Assembly: GCA_020696345.1 (NCBI GenBank) | Contig: JAEHCK010000047.1 | Span: 1-32,763, forward strand | DNA: 32,763 nt | Origin: Thermoplasmata archaeon | GTDB lineage: Archaea; Thermoplasmatota; Penumbrarchaeia; JAEHCK01 | Reading direction: 5' to 3' | Part shown: positions 1 through 8,434 of the stretch, piece after piece | How positions within the stretch are numbered: the first letter of the stretch is position 1 | Layout: every line of letters begins with the position of its first letter | Notes under the pieces: model-generated | Seen by the model: the letters and a program-made list of their open reading frames with translations, nothing else | Database searches by the model: none | What the model was told of the DNA's origin: nothing | Made by a program: the position numbers and the translations under genes

Positions 1-17
1 AGTTATAATTAACGAAA

Positions 18-26
18 ATATTTATT
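18..26 (+). promoter_or_regulatory. Candidate TATA box for the STAND regulator
   Basis: The sequence ATATTTATT lies about 35 bases before the ATG at 58. With the usual archaeal spacing of about 25 bases to the transcription start, this leaves a leader of roughly 10 bases. No Shine-Dalgarno sequence precedes the ATG, so a near-leaderless transcript fits. The region is AT-rich, so a chance match is possible. Confidence 0.4.
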
Positions 27-57
27 ATCTGATCAACTGTACATAATGTTGATATAA

Positions 58-2727
58 ATGCGATTACCAAGTATATCGATCCCCGTTGAAAAACGGATCA
101 TCCTGCATATTATGGAATATTCGAAATATGAAACTCAATTCGAAGTGCCGTTTGCAATATCTCAAGAGGGGATCGCCCAAGCGATTGGGATACGTCGTGA
201 TAATATCCCACGAGCTATGAAAGAACTGAAGGTATCTGGGTTGGTCAACGAAAAGGTGGCGCGTGTTGCGGGAGTATATCGAAGACGTAAGGTCTATTTC
301 TTAACTGAGCAGGGTTTCAAGTACATTCGCGGGCTTAAAGAAGAGGTGTTAGGCACCGAGATCTTAGTAAAATTGGATAATGGCCAGCTCACACCTGCAC
401 GAATCTCTGATATCAATACGCGGTATGGTCATGGTTCATCAAAACCACTTTCATTGATCGAGATAATTAACCATATCTCAGCCGATAATATATTGGATCT
501 AACCGAACTACATAAACATCCTGAAACTGTTCCACTGGAAACCGTGTTAGGTCCAACTCCAGCTGTTGTACCAACAGAAATGTCAAAGTTCGTCCAAGAT
601 ATTGACGATTCCCCCAAGCCGCGGTATTTTGTTGGTCGTGATAAGGAATTGTCAAGCCTCAAGAGCTGGCTTGAATCCGAAGACCATAAACTCATTGTGT
701 TATACGGCATTCCCGGAATCGGAAAAACCACATTAGCAGGCAAGGTAATAAGGGAGTTTTCAGACAAAAATCACTTGTTCTGGTATCGATTCCATCGCTG
801 GGATACCATGCGCAGCATATTATTGCCGTTTTCCGAGTTTTTAGCCAAAACTCGTAGGAAACGGTTGAAGTCATACCTCACTGGAAAGCATAATATCGAT
901 CTGAATGATATTTCACAGATCTTGGAAGATGAGCTTAATAATTCGCAGATGATATTGATATTTGATGATTTTCAGCGTGTTAAAGAGGATATTGCCGAGT
1001 TCTTTTCATTGTTCTTAGAGCTTTTGAGCCGCATCAAAGGTGTTGAAGTGCTGATCGTTGGACGACGGATACTGCCGTTCTATTCCCGCAGTGATGTCGT
1101 GGTGAAAAAACTCGTGGCTGAGCTGCGGCTTGACGGCCTGGATGAGACCAGCAGTAGAAAATTACTCAAGCTAAAGGATATAGATGACGAGATGTTCAAA
1201 AAGATCTATGAATTGACAAAAGGGCATCCGCTGTTTTTAGAGCTCATAAGTTCGGTGAAGGATCTAACCGATAAAAAGGATATCAAAAGGTACATTTACG
1301 AAGAGATCTTTTCCAATCTACAAGAGCGCGAGAAGATCTTAATGAACATATTATCGGTCTTCAGATATCCCGTGACATCAAGTGCGGTATTTATCGAAGA
1401 TGATATGGATATCGAAGTTCTCGATGGGTTGGTGGAGCGCAATCTGGTTCAGGAGATCGCTTATGATATCTATGATATCCACGATCTGGTACGCGAATTT
1501 TTCTATATACGATTGCCCCCCAACATTAGAAAAAGGTATCATCTTGAGGCGTCTGAATATTATATCGAGGATGGTAGTACCATGGCTAGTATTGAAGCAC
1601 AATACCACTTTATTAAAGCCAATAACTACGAGAAGGCGGCCTCGCTGGCGGTCGCAAACGGTGAGGAGATCATTAATAAAGGCCTTTTGGAAGAGTTCAT
1701 GAATATATTAGAGGAATTTCCCATTAAAAGAACACCCGAGCCGTATTGGTCCGATCTAATGCTCCTGAAAGCCGAGGTATTAACCATAACCGGTGATCTT
1801 GAAACAGCCTTAGAATATTATAATCAAGCATTATTACTGAGTAGAAAGATGAAAAATTCGCTCGTAAACGCCAAAGCTTTGCGCAAGATCGGATATATAT
1901 ATAGAACACAAAGTGATCTGAACAAGGCCGAGAAGAATTTCAATGAATCCCTTGCGATCTCGAAACAGATCGATGACCGCCAGGGGATCGCCGATACATA
2001 CCGTTCCTTGGGCGAGATCTATGGAATTAAGGGAGACTTTGAAAAAGCGATCGATTTCTTGTTAAAGAGCCTGAAATTCGCCCAGAGTGCGGAGGATGAC
2101 CAGGTTCTAGCCAAGGCGTATGTGGACCTGGGCACGGTCTATGGCAACATGGGTAAACATGATAAGGCGATCGAGTACCATGAAAAGTGTATAAGTGTTC
2201 TCGAAAAAACCGATGACCTGTATTCAATGGCGAAGGTCATGAACAATCTTGGTGTGGTATACCAGGACAAACGTGAATATAATAAAGCGCTGAAATATTT
2301 TGAGGATTGCATCAGGCTTTCAAGAAACACCGGAGATATTCGCCAGATGGGTTATGGCCTTACAAATGCAAGCGAGATATATATCATCAACTCGGACTTT
2401 AACCATGCAAAAGAGTATTTGGACGAGTCTATAAAGATATTCAATAAGATCGGCGATAGGTTCAAACTTGCTTCAGCATTTTGTAATTATGGAGTGATCT
2501 ACTCCAAACAGAAGGACTGGGAAAAGGCCGTAGATAGCTTTTCAAAAGGAATTTCAATTTTGGAAAAGCTTCATCATTCGTACTATCTAGCCAAAAAATA
2601 TTTCGATTTTGGAAAGGTTTTCGAATTAAAAAGCGATAAGACCAACGCAAAAAAATATTATACAAAGGCAAAAGAGATCTTTAAGCGATTGGGGATCAAA
2701 TACGAAAAAGATAAGTTGGCTATGTAA
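58..2727 (+). CDS. STAND-family regulator: winged helix, NB-ARC-like ATPase, eight TPRs
   Basis: This 889-residue protein has three parts. Residues 1-100 resemble a winged-helix DNA-binding domain (the stretch around EGIAQAIGIRRDNIPRAMKE fits a recognition helix). Residues about 190-420 form a P-loop ATPase, with Walker A GIPGIGKTT near residue 217, Walker B MILIFDDF near 300, and a GHPLFLE motif near 390 that matches the GxPL signature of STAND ATPases. From about 565 to the end there are eight 40-residue tetratricopeptide repeats with the typical LGxxY...GDxxKAIxxxxxSL pattern. STAND proteins of this layout (MalT is the model) switch between ADP and ATP states when the repeat domain binds a ligand or partner. 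From that I infer a ligand-responsive transcription regulator or a signalling switch; the target is unknown. It has no signal peptide or membrane segment, so it is cytoplasmic. It stands alone and converges with the surface-protein gene downstream. Confidence 0.82.
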   Translation: MRLPSISIPVEKRIILHIMEYSKYETQFEVPFAISQEGIAQAIGIRRDNIPRAMKELKVSGLVNEKVARVAGVYRRRKVYFLTEQGFKYIRGLKEEVLGTEILVKLDNGQLTPARISDINTRYGHGSSKPLSLIEIINHISADNILDLTELHKHPETVPLETVLGPTPAVVPTEMSKFVQDIDDSPKPRYFVGRDKELSSLKSWLESEDHKLIVLYGIPGIGKTTLAGKVIREFSDKNHLFWYRFHRWDTMRSILLPFSEFLAKTRRKRLKSYLTGKHNIDLNDISQILEDELNNSQMILIFDDFQRVKEDIAEFFSLFLELLSRIKGVEVLIVGRRILPFYSRSDVVVKKLVAELRLDGLDETSSRKLLKLKDIDDEMFKKIYELTKGHPLFLELISSVKDLTDKKDIKRYIYEEIFSNLQEREKILMNILSVFRYPVTSSAVFIEDDMDIEVLDGLVERNLVQEIAYDIYDIHDLVREFFYIRLPPNIRKRYHLEASEYYIEDGSTMASIEAQYHFIKANNYEKAASLAVANGEEIINKGLLEEFMNILEEFPIKRTPEPYWSDLMLLKAEVLTITGDLETALEYYNQALLLSRKMKNSLVNAKALRKIGYIYRTQSDLNKAEKNFNESLAISKQIDDRQGIADTYRSLGEIYGIKGDFEKAIDFLLKSLKFAQSAEDDQVLAKAYVDLGTVYGNMGKHDKAIEYHEKCISVLEKTDDLYSMAKVMNNLGVVYQDKREYNKALKYFEDCIRLSRNTGDIRQMGYGLTNASEIYIINSDFNHAKEYLDESIKIFNKIGDRFKLASAFCNYGVIYSKQKDWEKAVDSFSKGISILEKLHHSYYLAKKYFDFGKVFELKSDKTNAKKYYTKAKEIFKRLGIKYEKDKLAM

Positions 2728-2744
2728 AATAGGGGTCAGTGTTG

Positions 2745-2890
2745 ATTTGTTATTATTGATATATGATCGGGCTCTGATATGTTTTAGCTGATATAGGCTC
2801 GGGGTTAATATCGTCCGAGCCTAAACCAACGAAATATAAGCAGAGCCTGCTAAGTGGATATTCAACAGAACCTAACGAAGTGGAGCCCAA
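2745..2890. repeat. Inverted mini-array with units of about 26 bp (element E1)
   Basis: Units ending in GGCTC run left to right (for example 2775-2800), and units starting GAGCC run back (2817-2842, 2843-2867, 2868 onward). The arms meet at a perfect 9-bp hairpin, TAGGCTCGG (2794-2802) with CCGAGCCTA (2815-2823). The unit at 2817 matches the reverse complement of the unit at 2775 at about 17 of 26 positions by eye. It lies just past the stop of the STAND gene, between convergent genes. This is the most degenerate of the five arrays described here. Confidence 0.5.
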
Positions 2891-3064
2891 GCCCGAATAT
2901 AATGGAGTGATATCTTAGATCTACATGAATTCTGCTCCTGCAAGCCAGATCCTTGGGACCTGCCATCAACTCTTCAGGCTCTCGACTCTTTAGACTCTCG
3001 ACATATCTTCACTAACATATCCATTTCACTCCCCTCTCCAAACGATTCTATTTGTTAAATGATC

Positions 3065-3095
3065 GTAGTGGTCTGCCGAAGGCCACGGCCCCTAC
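3065..3095. repeat. GC-rich REP-like hairpin
   Basis: GTGGTC and GGCCAC pair (one G-U) around a 7-base loop, followed by GGCCCCTAC. The GC-rich block stands out sharply from AT-rich flanks. It resembles the dispersed intergenic hairpins that begin GTAGGGGC in many prokaryotic genomes. Only one copy is visible here, so calling it a repeat rests on that resemblance. Confidence 0.35.
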
Positions 3096-3144
3096 ATTTT
3101 GCATGGATTGTAATATCAGTAAAAATTAATCTAAAATATATAAT

Positions 3145-3187
3145 TAAAAAAAAGAAAAAAGGAATTGTGTATTTCTACACAATCCTT
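3145..3187 (-). terminator. Hairpin plus U-tract terminator of the large surface-protein gene
   Basis: Read on the minus strand, GGATTGTGTA, a GAAA loop and TACACAATTCC form a stem of about 10 bp with one bulge. Two T-rich runs follow directly. It starts about 25 bases after the stop codon at 3212. A hairpin is not required for archaeal termination, but the U-tract is the expected signal. Confidence 0.7.
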
Positions 3188-3211
3188 AACAAGATGATCT
3201 TTTTTTTGTAT

Positions 3212-6200
3212 CTACCAGTTCAATTGTGCACCGCATGCTGGACATGCTGGTGAGCCCACCTGTAGTTGTCCTCCGCACTGTGGACAGTTCACAAAACCCG
3301 GTGCTGCCGCTCCCTCTGCTGGTGGTGGTGCTTCTGCTGGCGGCGGTGCTGCCGGTGGTACGCCCTCCTCTACTGGCGGTGGTATGCCCTCTGCTGGTGG
3401 CGGTGCTGCCGGTGGTACGCCTTCAGCCGGTGGTTGTTCGGGTGGCATACCTTCGGGTGGCATACCTTCGGGTGCCATTCCTTCAGGTGCCGGTGGTTGC
3501 TCCGGTGGCATACCCTCGGGTGGCATCATTCCTTCTGGTGCCGGTGGTTGTTCCGGTGGCATATCCTCGGGTGGCATCATTCCTTCTGGTGCCGGTGGTT
3601 GCTCCGGTGGCATACCCTCGGGTGGCATCATTCCTTCTGGCGCCGGTGGTTGTTCGGGTGGCATACCCTCGGGCGGTGGCATGGGCGCCGGTGCGCCGCA
3701 GGCCGGACAGGTTGGTGACCCTGGCGGGATCATACCGCCGCAGGTCGTACATGCTGCCTCTGCTGGTGGTAGTTGTTCTGGCGGTGGCATCGGCGCTGCC
3801 GAGCCGCAAGCCGGGCAGGTCGGTGACCCTGCGGGTATCATTTGCCCGCAAGTCGGACACTGTAATTCGGCTGGTGGTGCCTCGCCTTCTGGCGGTGGCA
3901 CTTGGCCCTCGGTTGGTGGCGCTGCTGCCGCTGCTTTCTTTTTCTTCATCATCATCATTAACATTAATAATACAACCACAACGATCACTATGATAATTAC
4001 CAGAATATCGTAAGCGAACAAGCCCATAGACATCGCCATTTTATCATCATCTTCATCGCCGTCGCCAGTATCAGGTTTAGCCTTGATGGTTATAGTCGCT
4101 GTTAACGGGGCGCTATCCTCCTCTCCATCGGTTGCATAAACTGTTATGGTCCATGTGCCCGCTGTTGAGTTGACACCAAGTTTTTCCGGGATCGTGAAAT
4201 CTATACTGAAGTCGCCAGCACTGACCGTAACTTCTTCTGACATCAATTCATCGGCTGCGTTGGTAATGGTAATTACAACCTTCAGCGTGCTTCCGGTTGG
4301 TAGGCCGTCATCGCTGGCGTTACCTTCAATGGTTATTATTTCCTTCATATCAACTGTCAGGTCAGCCATGATAAATGTTAGCGTGGGTGGTTCATTCTCA
4401 TCTGGAGGAATAACATTTTGTACATTCCATTTCAATACAACGTAATCCTTCTCTGTACCCGCATCGCCCACTGTGATGTTTACTCCGATTAAGGTATCCT
4501 TAGTAACATCTGGTGGTGTAAATGTTACATTCCATTTATTGTCGCTCAATTTGGTGACGGTGAATGTACCTGTGTCATTCAGATTTGTCGCAGTAAGTGT
4601 CAAAGTATCTCCGTCTATATCTTCGGCCTCGATGGTAATGTTCACCGGTAGTGCATTATCATTAATGTCGCCCATGTCCTTCTCTTTGGTGTCCAGTGGT
4701 AATAATCCACCCACTAATTTGATGGTTGGTGGGTCGTTTGTATTTGCAATGGTTATGTTTGCTACAAGATAGGCTACCTTATTTTCACTGTCCTTGACCG
4801 AGAAGTTGACGATCATATAACCAACATCGTCGTTGTCCGGCATGAACAAGAACAAGCCGCCAGCAATCGATGTCGAGTTGTCATAAGCATCAAAGGCCGA
4901 TGTGCCCCATTTATAGAGCATCGCGGGCATGCTCGGATAGCCGGTGATGTTGATCTTCTCATCGGTGTACGATGCGGTTTTTGCATTTTCCGGATATGTT
5001 TCTATCTCAAAGCTATAGGTCAACGTTTCATCGGAATCGTCATCGATCGCAAAGAATGATAGGTTATATTCCTCGTCCTCGGTGGCTTCCAGGTCCAGGG
5101 GTATTTCCGTTATGAAATCGGCTGCATAATGTAGGGAAGGAAGGTCATTAACGTTGGTGACCATGACCTCCATTTTTGCAGAATCGTTTGCACCAGCATC
5201 ATCCTCGACCGTGATATTGATAAATATGGAGGCTACTTCATCAGAGATGTATGCCTCGAGATCTCCAAGTATAAGCGAAAAGTTTGCGGTATTATTGATC
5301 TCATCAACGATGGGGACCACATCTGCTATTTTATATTCATCTCCATCATCGTCTTCATAGAAGAGATATGCATCATATGTAAATTCATCACCCGGGTCGG
5401 GATCGGTTACTTTGACCGATACGTTATATTCTATATCTTCCGTCACCGTAATAAAATCGGGTAATGGCGGTCCCGGATTTAGCCAGGACAGTACGGGCCC
5501 ATCGTTCGCAGGAGAAATCGTAACCGTTCCTTGTTTCTCAGCCATTTCTCCTAATGAATCCCATGCACTAACATTTATATCAACTGCTGCAGTGTTAAAT
5601 CCATCAGCTAATGTCTTAAACGAAAGAACGTTACCACTTTTCTGGATGGTGAAATTCTCAAACGTTTTTAGAGCAGTTCCATCGTACCAATCGCCATTAT
5701 GCCAGAATTTGTATGTTAATGAATCTGCTGCGGTATTATTATATTTGCCGTGGGTGACATCAGCATCAGTGAATAATGGTGCAAGATCAAGGTTATATGG
5801 GGTGGTGTTATTTCCATCTTCAGTTAAAGCTACTAGAAGCGTTCCAGCCACAGGTGCGGGTTCGCGGTTTGCCTTGGCAATTTTTATTATCAAAGTTTCG
5901 GTGTTGTTATATAATCTGTTCTCTGTTGGTGATGTGCCGTTATCTGAGGCGTTAAATGTTACAGTCCAATTTCCAGCTTCAAAATCTAAAGCAAAAATGT
6001 GTTCATAAATACCTTCTTTGCGTGTGGCATTATATCCTAAGTATATACTTAAAGTTTCGTTATATATCATTGCTTCTGTTGTGGTAGTATCTTCAAAAGG
6101 ATACCCGCTAAGATCTACCGTAACGGTATCAATATGCGTACCGTTTTCTTCGCCACTTGAAGTGTTGACTTCGTCATCATCCGTTACCGTAATATTAAGA

Positions 6201-6475
6201 GTTATACTTTCATTATTCAAATAGATCGTTGCAGGATTATTGTTTATTGTAACATCAGGTGTACATTCGTTCGAAGAATTGTTTATCTCTGTGCCCGGTC
6301 GCGCACCGCGTGCACTACCCGGCACATAACCATCATCTGCACTTATGGTCAATGTGCTCAAGATGATCCCGCTGGTTATCATCACTAACCCTATTATAAT
6401 TGCAGTAATTTTCTTAAAATTAGCTGTTCTATCACTCTGGCTCAATAAATTTTTCTTTAACCTATCTGATTCCAT
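3212..6475 (-). CDS. Large surface protein with Ig/cadherin-like exterior, one TM helix, and cytoplasmic zinc ribbons
   Basis: The start at 6475 is chosen because AAGGAGGA sits 5 bases before this ATG; an in-frame ATG 36 bases upstream has no such site. The 1087-residue product begins with a signal peptide or anchor (hydrophobic residues about 23-43). About 770 exterior residues follow, with many N-x-S/T sequons and repeated strand-rich modules carrying VTDxD, NDxP and ATDGE motifs typical of cadherin/Ig-like folds. A strong membrane helix (about 818-845) ends in MMMMKKKK, placing the C-terminus inside. The tail is Pro/Glu/Gly-rich, contains a 17-residue tandem repeat, and carries three Cys4 zinc ribbons (two CxxC knuckles each, near 872, 912 and 1065). 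The exterior may bind ligand or matrix and the ribbons may bind a cytoplasmic partner; both are inferences. Exact domain families cannot be assigned by eye. Confidence 0.78.
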   Translation of the reverse strand: MESDRLKKNLLSQSDRTANFKKITAIIIGLVMITSGIILSTLTISADDGYVPGSARGARPGTEINNSSNECTPDVTINNNPATIYLNNESITLNITVTDDDEVNTSSGEENGTHIDTVTVDLSGYPFEDTTTTEAMIYNETLSIYLGYNATRKEGIYEHIFALDFEAGNWTVTFNASDNGTSPTENRLYNNTETLIIKIAKANREPAPVAGTLLVALTEDGNNTTPYNLDLAPLFTDADVTHGKYNNTAADSLTYKFWHNGDWYDGTALKTFENFTIQKSGNVLSFKTLADGFNTAAVDINVSAWDSLGEMAEKQGTVTISPANDGPVLSWLNPGPPLPDFITVTEDIEYNVSVKVTDPDPGDEFTYDAYLFYEDDDGDEYKIADVVPIVDEINNTANFSLILGDLEAYISDEVASIFINITVEDDAGANDSAKMEVMVTNVNDLPSLHYAADFITEIPLDLEATEDEEYNLSFFAIDDDSDETLTYSFEIETYPENAKTASYTDEKINITGYPSMPAMLYKWGTSAFDAYDNSTSIAGGLFLFMPDNDDVGYMIVNFSVKDSENKVAYLVANITIANTNDPPTIKLVGGLLPLDTKEKDMGDINDNALPVNITIEAEDIDGDTLTLTATNLNDTGTFTVTKLSDNKWNVTFTPPDVTKDTLIGVNITVGDAGTEKDYVVLKWNVQNVIPPDENEPPTLTFIMADLTVDMKEIITIEGNASDDGLPTGSTLKVVITITNAADELMSEEVTVSAGDFSIDFTIPEKLGVNSTAGTWTITVYATDGEEDSAPLTATITIKAKPDTGDGDEDDDKMAMSMGLFAYDILVIIIVIVVVVLLMLMMMMKKKKAAAAAPPTEGQVPPPEGEAPPAELQCPTCGQMIPAGSPTCPACGSAAPMPPPEQLPPAEAACTTCGGMIPPGSPTCPACGAPAPMPPPEGMPPEQPPAPEGMMPPEGMPPEQPPAPEGMMPPEDMPPEQPPAPEGMMPPEGMPPEQPPAPEGMAPEGMPPEGMPPEQPPAEGVPPAAPPPAEGIPPPVEEGVPPAAPPPAEAPPPAEGAAAPGFVNCPQCGGQLQVGSPACPACGAQLNW
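3486..3680. repeat. 51-bp in-frame tandem repeat inside the surface-protein gene
   Basis: Three full 51-bp copies (3486-3536, 3537-3587, 3588-3638) and a partial fourth differ at only a few positions. They encode a 17-residue PPEQPPAPEGM-type unit in the cytoplasmic Pro-rich linker. The near identity points to recent expansion by slippage or recombination, and the copy number probably varies between strains. Confidence 0.85.
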
Positions 6476-6480
6476 CAAAA

Positions 6481-6488
6481 TCCTCCTT
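6481..6488 (-). promoter_or_regulatory. Shine-Dalgarno site fixing the surface-protein start
   Basis: The minus strand reads AAGGAGGA, followed by TTTTG and the ATG at 6475. This is an almost full match to the archaeal 16S tail and decides between two in-frame ATGs. Confidence 0.8.
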
Positions 6489-6565
6489 CTGCTCTTTCTC
6501 ATCATTCTCATCCAGTCTTTTATTTTAAAAGAACATTCTGAGTTTAACAGGGTTACGACTTTATC

Positions 6566-6574
6566 ATTTATAAA
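6566..6574 (-). promoter_or_regulatory. Candidate TATA box for the surface-protein gene
   Basis: TTTATAAAT on the minus strand would give a transcription start near 6545 and a leader of about 70 bases containing the Shine-Dalgarno site. Other AT-rich stretches nearby (about 6585-6595) could serve instead. Confidence 0.3.
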
Positions 6575-6926
6575 TATTTTGGAATAATTTATATACTACT
6601 TATTTCACCCATGTATGAAGGTTCTTTTAAAATAATCCAAAAATTATTAATCAATTAAGAATTAATCATGAATGCTTATATTCATCTTGATCCTGTTAGA
6701 TGATGACAAGAGGGTCAGCTGATCTTATATCTATATCGATGATGACCTCTATGAGTGCTGATAACGGGTGAAAGATTAAGGTCGTATATTGATCAATATC
6801 TAATACTTTTATGAATCATTAATACCTACTCTTGTATATATATTTAAAAATAAATAGTTTAAACTATATATTTCTAATATATAATAGAGATATATTATAG
6901 GATTGCACTTTTGCGTTTTGATCGGA

Positions 6927-7038
6927 TAGTCGACTGGTCAATTAGTCGGCTGGTCAGCTAGTCGGCTGGTCAGGTAGTCACCTGATCGACTGACAGACCA
7001 GCAGACCGATTGACCGGTAGACTAATGGACTGGTAGAT
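6927..7038. repeat. 16-bp tandem repeat with inverted second half (element E2)
   Basis: Four consecutive 16-bp units starting TAGTC (6927, 6943, 6959, 6975) carry the core TAGTCGGCTGGTCA. From about 6989 the sequence turns to the opposite strand sense (GACCAGC, then GACCGATTGACC), pairing imperfectly with the left units. The whole could fold into a long hairpin. It lies in the 1.07-kb gap between the divergent surface-protein and pilin genes. The rest of that gap holds AT-rich sequence and short low-complexity repeats; I see no gene in it. Confidence 0.75.
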
Positions 7039-7357
7039 TATGGGTTGTGGATAAGAATTGAAGAATGAAAAATGATGAATAAACCCCAAAACAAAAATCC
7101 TGCTGACTTATCCCCGACCCTATTAGTTATCAGTTTCTAGTGTGATTATATTAAACTGGCAACTAGTAACTAGCATCTAGCAACTGTTCCTGACCCCTGA
7201 ATTGTGACCCCTTACCCCTGAATCTGCTATTCAACCAACTAGCTTACTCTATCCTATTTATTTGAAAACGCAAAACTTCAATTATAGGATATAAGTGTAG
7301 CACAACACATGCAAAGACCGTTAAAGGTGCTGAATGAGGTTAATATTTAAACGTTCC

Positions 7358-7370
7358 TGTTCCCGGAACA
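7358..7370. promoter_or_regulatory. Short palindrome upstream of the pilins
   Basis: TGTTCC, one base, then GGAACA forms a perfect 6-bp dyad. It lies 5 bases after an AATATTTAAA stretch and about 110 bases upstream of the pilin TATA box. It could be an operator or part of an unannotated transcript start; nothing else supports either role. Confidence 0.25.
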
Positions 7371-7481
7371 TACTATTTATAGGTTACTGTCGAGCCTCGG
7401 CTATTATCGCTCTCTTTTTCACATAACACTCTTATGCCTAGCTACCGTCTTTGCAACTTATACATTTTCAATTTAATAATA

Positions 7482-7490
7482 TTTATATAA
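7482..7490 (+). promoter_or_regulatory. TATA box of the first pilin
   Basis: TTTATATAA lies 59 bases before the ATG. A transcription start near 7513 gives a leader of about 28 bases that holds the Shine-Dalgarno site. The second pilin has the same layout (TATA at 8377, ATG at 8435), which supports both calls. Confidence 0.65.
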
Positions 7491-7525
7491 TATAATTCAT
7501 CATGGTTATTAATAACTATTGAATG

Positions 7526-7533
7526 AAGGAGGA
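7526..7533 (+). promoter_or_regulatory. Shine-Dalgarno site fixing the first pilin start
   Basis: AAGGAGGA ends 7 bases before the ATG at 7541 and overlaps a spurious upstream ATG at 7523. The second pilin has AGGAGGA at the same distance. Confidence 0.8.
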
Positions 7534-7540
7534 CAGAACT

Positions 7541-8128
7541 ATGAAAAAATATATCCGAAAGGATGATGAAGCGGTGTCTCCAGTTATCGCTGTTATCTTA
7601 ATGGTGGCGATCACTGTAGTGTTATCTGGTGTGTTATGGGCCATGTTATCCAACTTAGGCGCAAAAGATACCGGTGCTGAAGTCAAAATTACCACACGTA
7701 GCACCGGAAAGGGATCTACAGGCTGGCTGATCTCCATAGTCAGTGTCAGCGGTGATCTCAAACTTGATGACGCAAAATTCCGCTTCATAGATGGCAGCAA
7801 CATTCAAATATGGCAAAAAACCATAAGTGACGCAAGCCCAAAATCAATTTCCAGTAGTAATTCTACGGTCTATGCAATTCCATCTACTGCTGCAGCTGTA
7901 CGCGATAATTCAACCGGGATTACCATCGTAGATGATTCCGATCCCAAGAACTATGAACTTGCATACATAGTATACATTGATTCCAATAGTGATGGCAAAG
8001 TGTCTGAAGGGGATGGCATTTGGGTCTACAAAGATTATAACACAGACGGCACTATTGATTATTCCGGCTTACACACACTTGAAATAAAAACCGCAAATGG
8101 TAAATTGGCAGGTCGCCAGAGTTTATGA
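7541..8128 (+). CDS. Archaeal type IV pilin, class III signal peptide, calcium-loop motifs (paralogue 1)
   Basis: The 195-residue product starts with a short charged leader (MKKYIRKDDEA), then VSPVIAVILMVAITVVL, the hallmark of archaeal type IV pilins (the Pilin_N/DUF1628 group). A prepilin peptidase of the PibD/EppA kind should cut near the start of this hydrophobic stretch, which then packs in the filament core. The rest is a strand-rich head. Near residues 146-172 it carries DSNSDGKVSEGD and DYNTDGTID, which match EF-hand or dockerin calcium loops. The start is set by the Shine-Dalgarno site at 7526. The gene is followed by a near-identical-start paralogue and is probably expressed alone, since it has its own terminator-like sequence. 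Its role is probably adhesion or surface filaments. No archaellum genes are nearby, so archaellin is less likely. Confidence 0.88.
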   Translation: MKKYIRKDDEAVSPVIAVILMVAITVVLSGVLWAMLSNLGAKDTGAEVKITTRSTGKGSTGWLISIVSVSGDLKLDDAKFRFIDGSNIQIWQKTISDASPKSISSSNSTVYAIPSTAAAVRDNSTGITIVDDSDPKNYELAYIVYIDSNSDGKVSEGDGIWVYKDYNTDGTIDYSGLHTLEIKTANGKLAGRQSL

Positions 8129-8134
8129 TCTTTT

Positions 8135-8164
8135 AAAGGGGTTAACAAACCTTCTTTCTTTATT
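8135..8164 (+). terminator. Terminator-like sequence after the first pilin
   Basis: AAAGGGGTT, a short loop, then AACCTTCTTTCTTT, 7 bases past the stop. A matching arrangement, with a longer T run, follows the second pilin, so it was probably duplicated with the gene. The rest of the 306-base gap to the next pilin is AT-rich and holds that gene's promoter. Confidence 0.5.
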
Positions 8165-8376
8165 TAATATGCTAAATCAACTATTCGGTGATATTTTACA
8201 ACAGATGCAGAAATTGTTTAAGTTGCTCGAAATAACGGGGTATATAAAGCTTTCTGTTTTATAACTCTTGTATTTAAACTTTCCTATAACCTCATTGTTT
8301 GAAAAAACGCTCACAAACACCGCACTCAACTATATGGCTATATTTATCTAATAGAAAATATTACAATAAAATAACA

Positions 8377-8384
8377 TTTATATA
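8377..8384 (+). promoter_or_regulatory. TATA box of the second pilin
   Basis: TTTATATA lies 58 bases before the ATG, mirroring the first pilin. AGGAGGA (8421-8427) is the Shine-Dalgarno site. Confidence 0.65.
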
Positions 8385-8434
8385 CCAAGATTTTAATAAA
8401 CAATATTATCAATAAAATATAGGAGGACAAAACT

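Noticed and set aside
3384-4013. A 209-residue Gly/Ser-rich open frame on the plus strand
   Set aside because: It is the antisense shadow of the Pro-rich, repeat-containing tail of the surface-protein gene, whose zinc ribbons, start site and terminator are all convincing on the minus strand.
7380-7440. A small RNA ending in a GAGCC/GGCT hairpin and T-run
   Set aside because: The stem is only 4 bp with a 2-base loop and the T-run is short; there is no independent promoter evidence strong enough.
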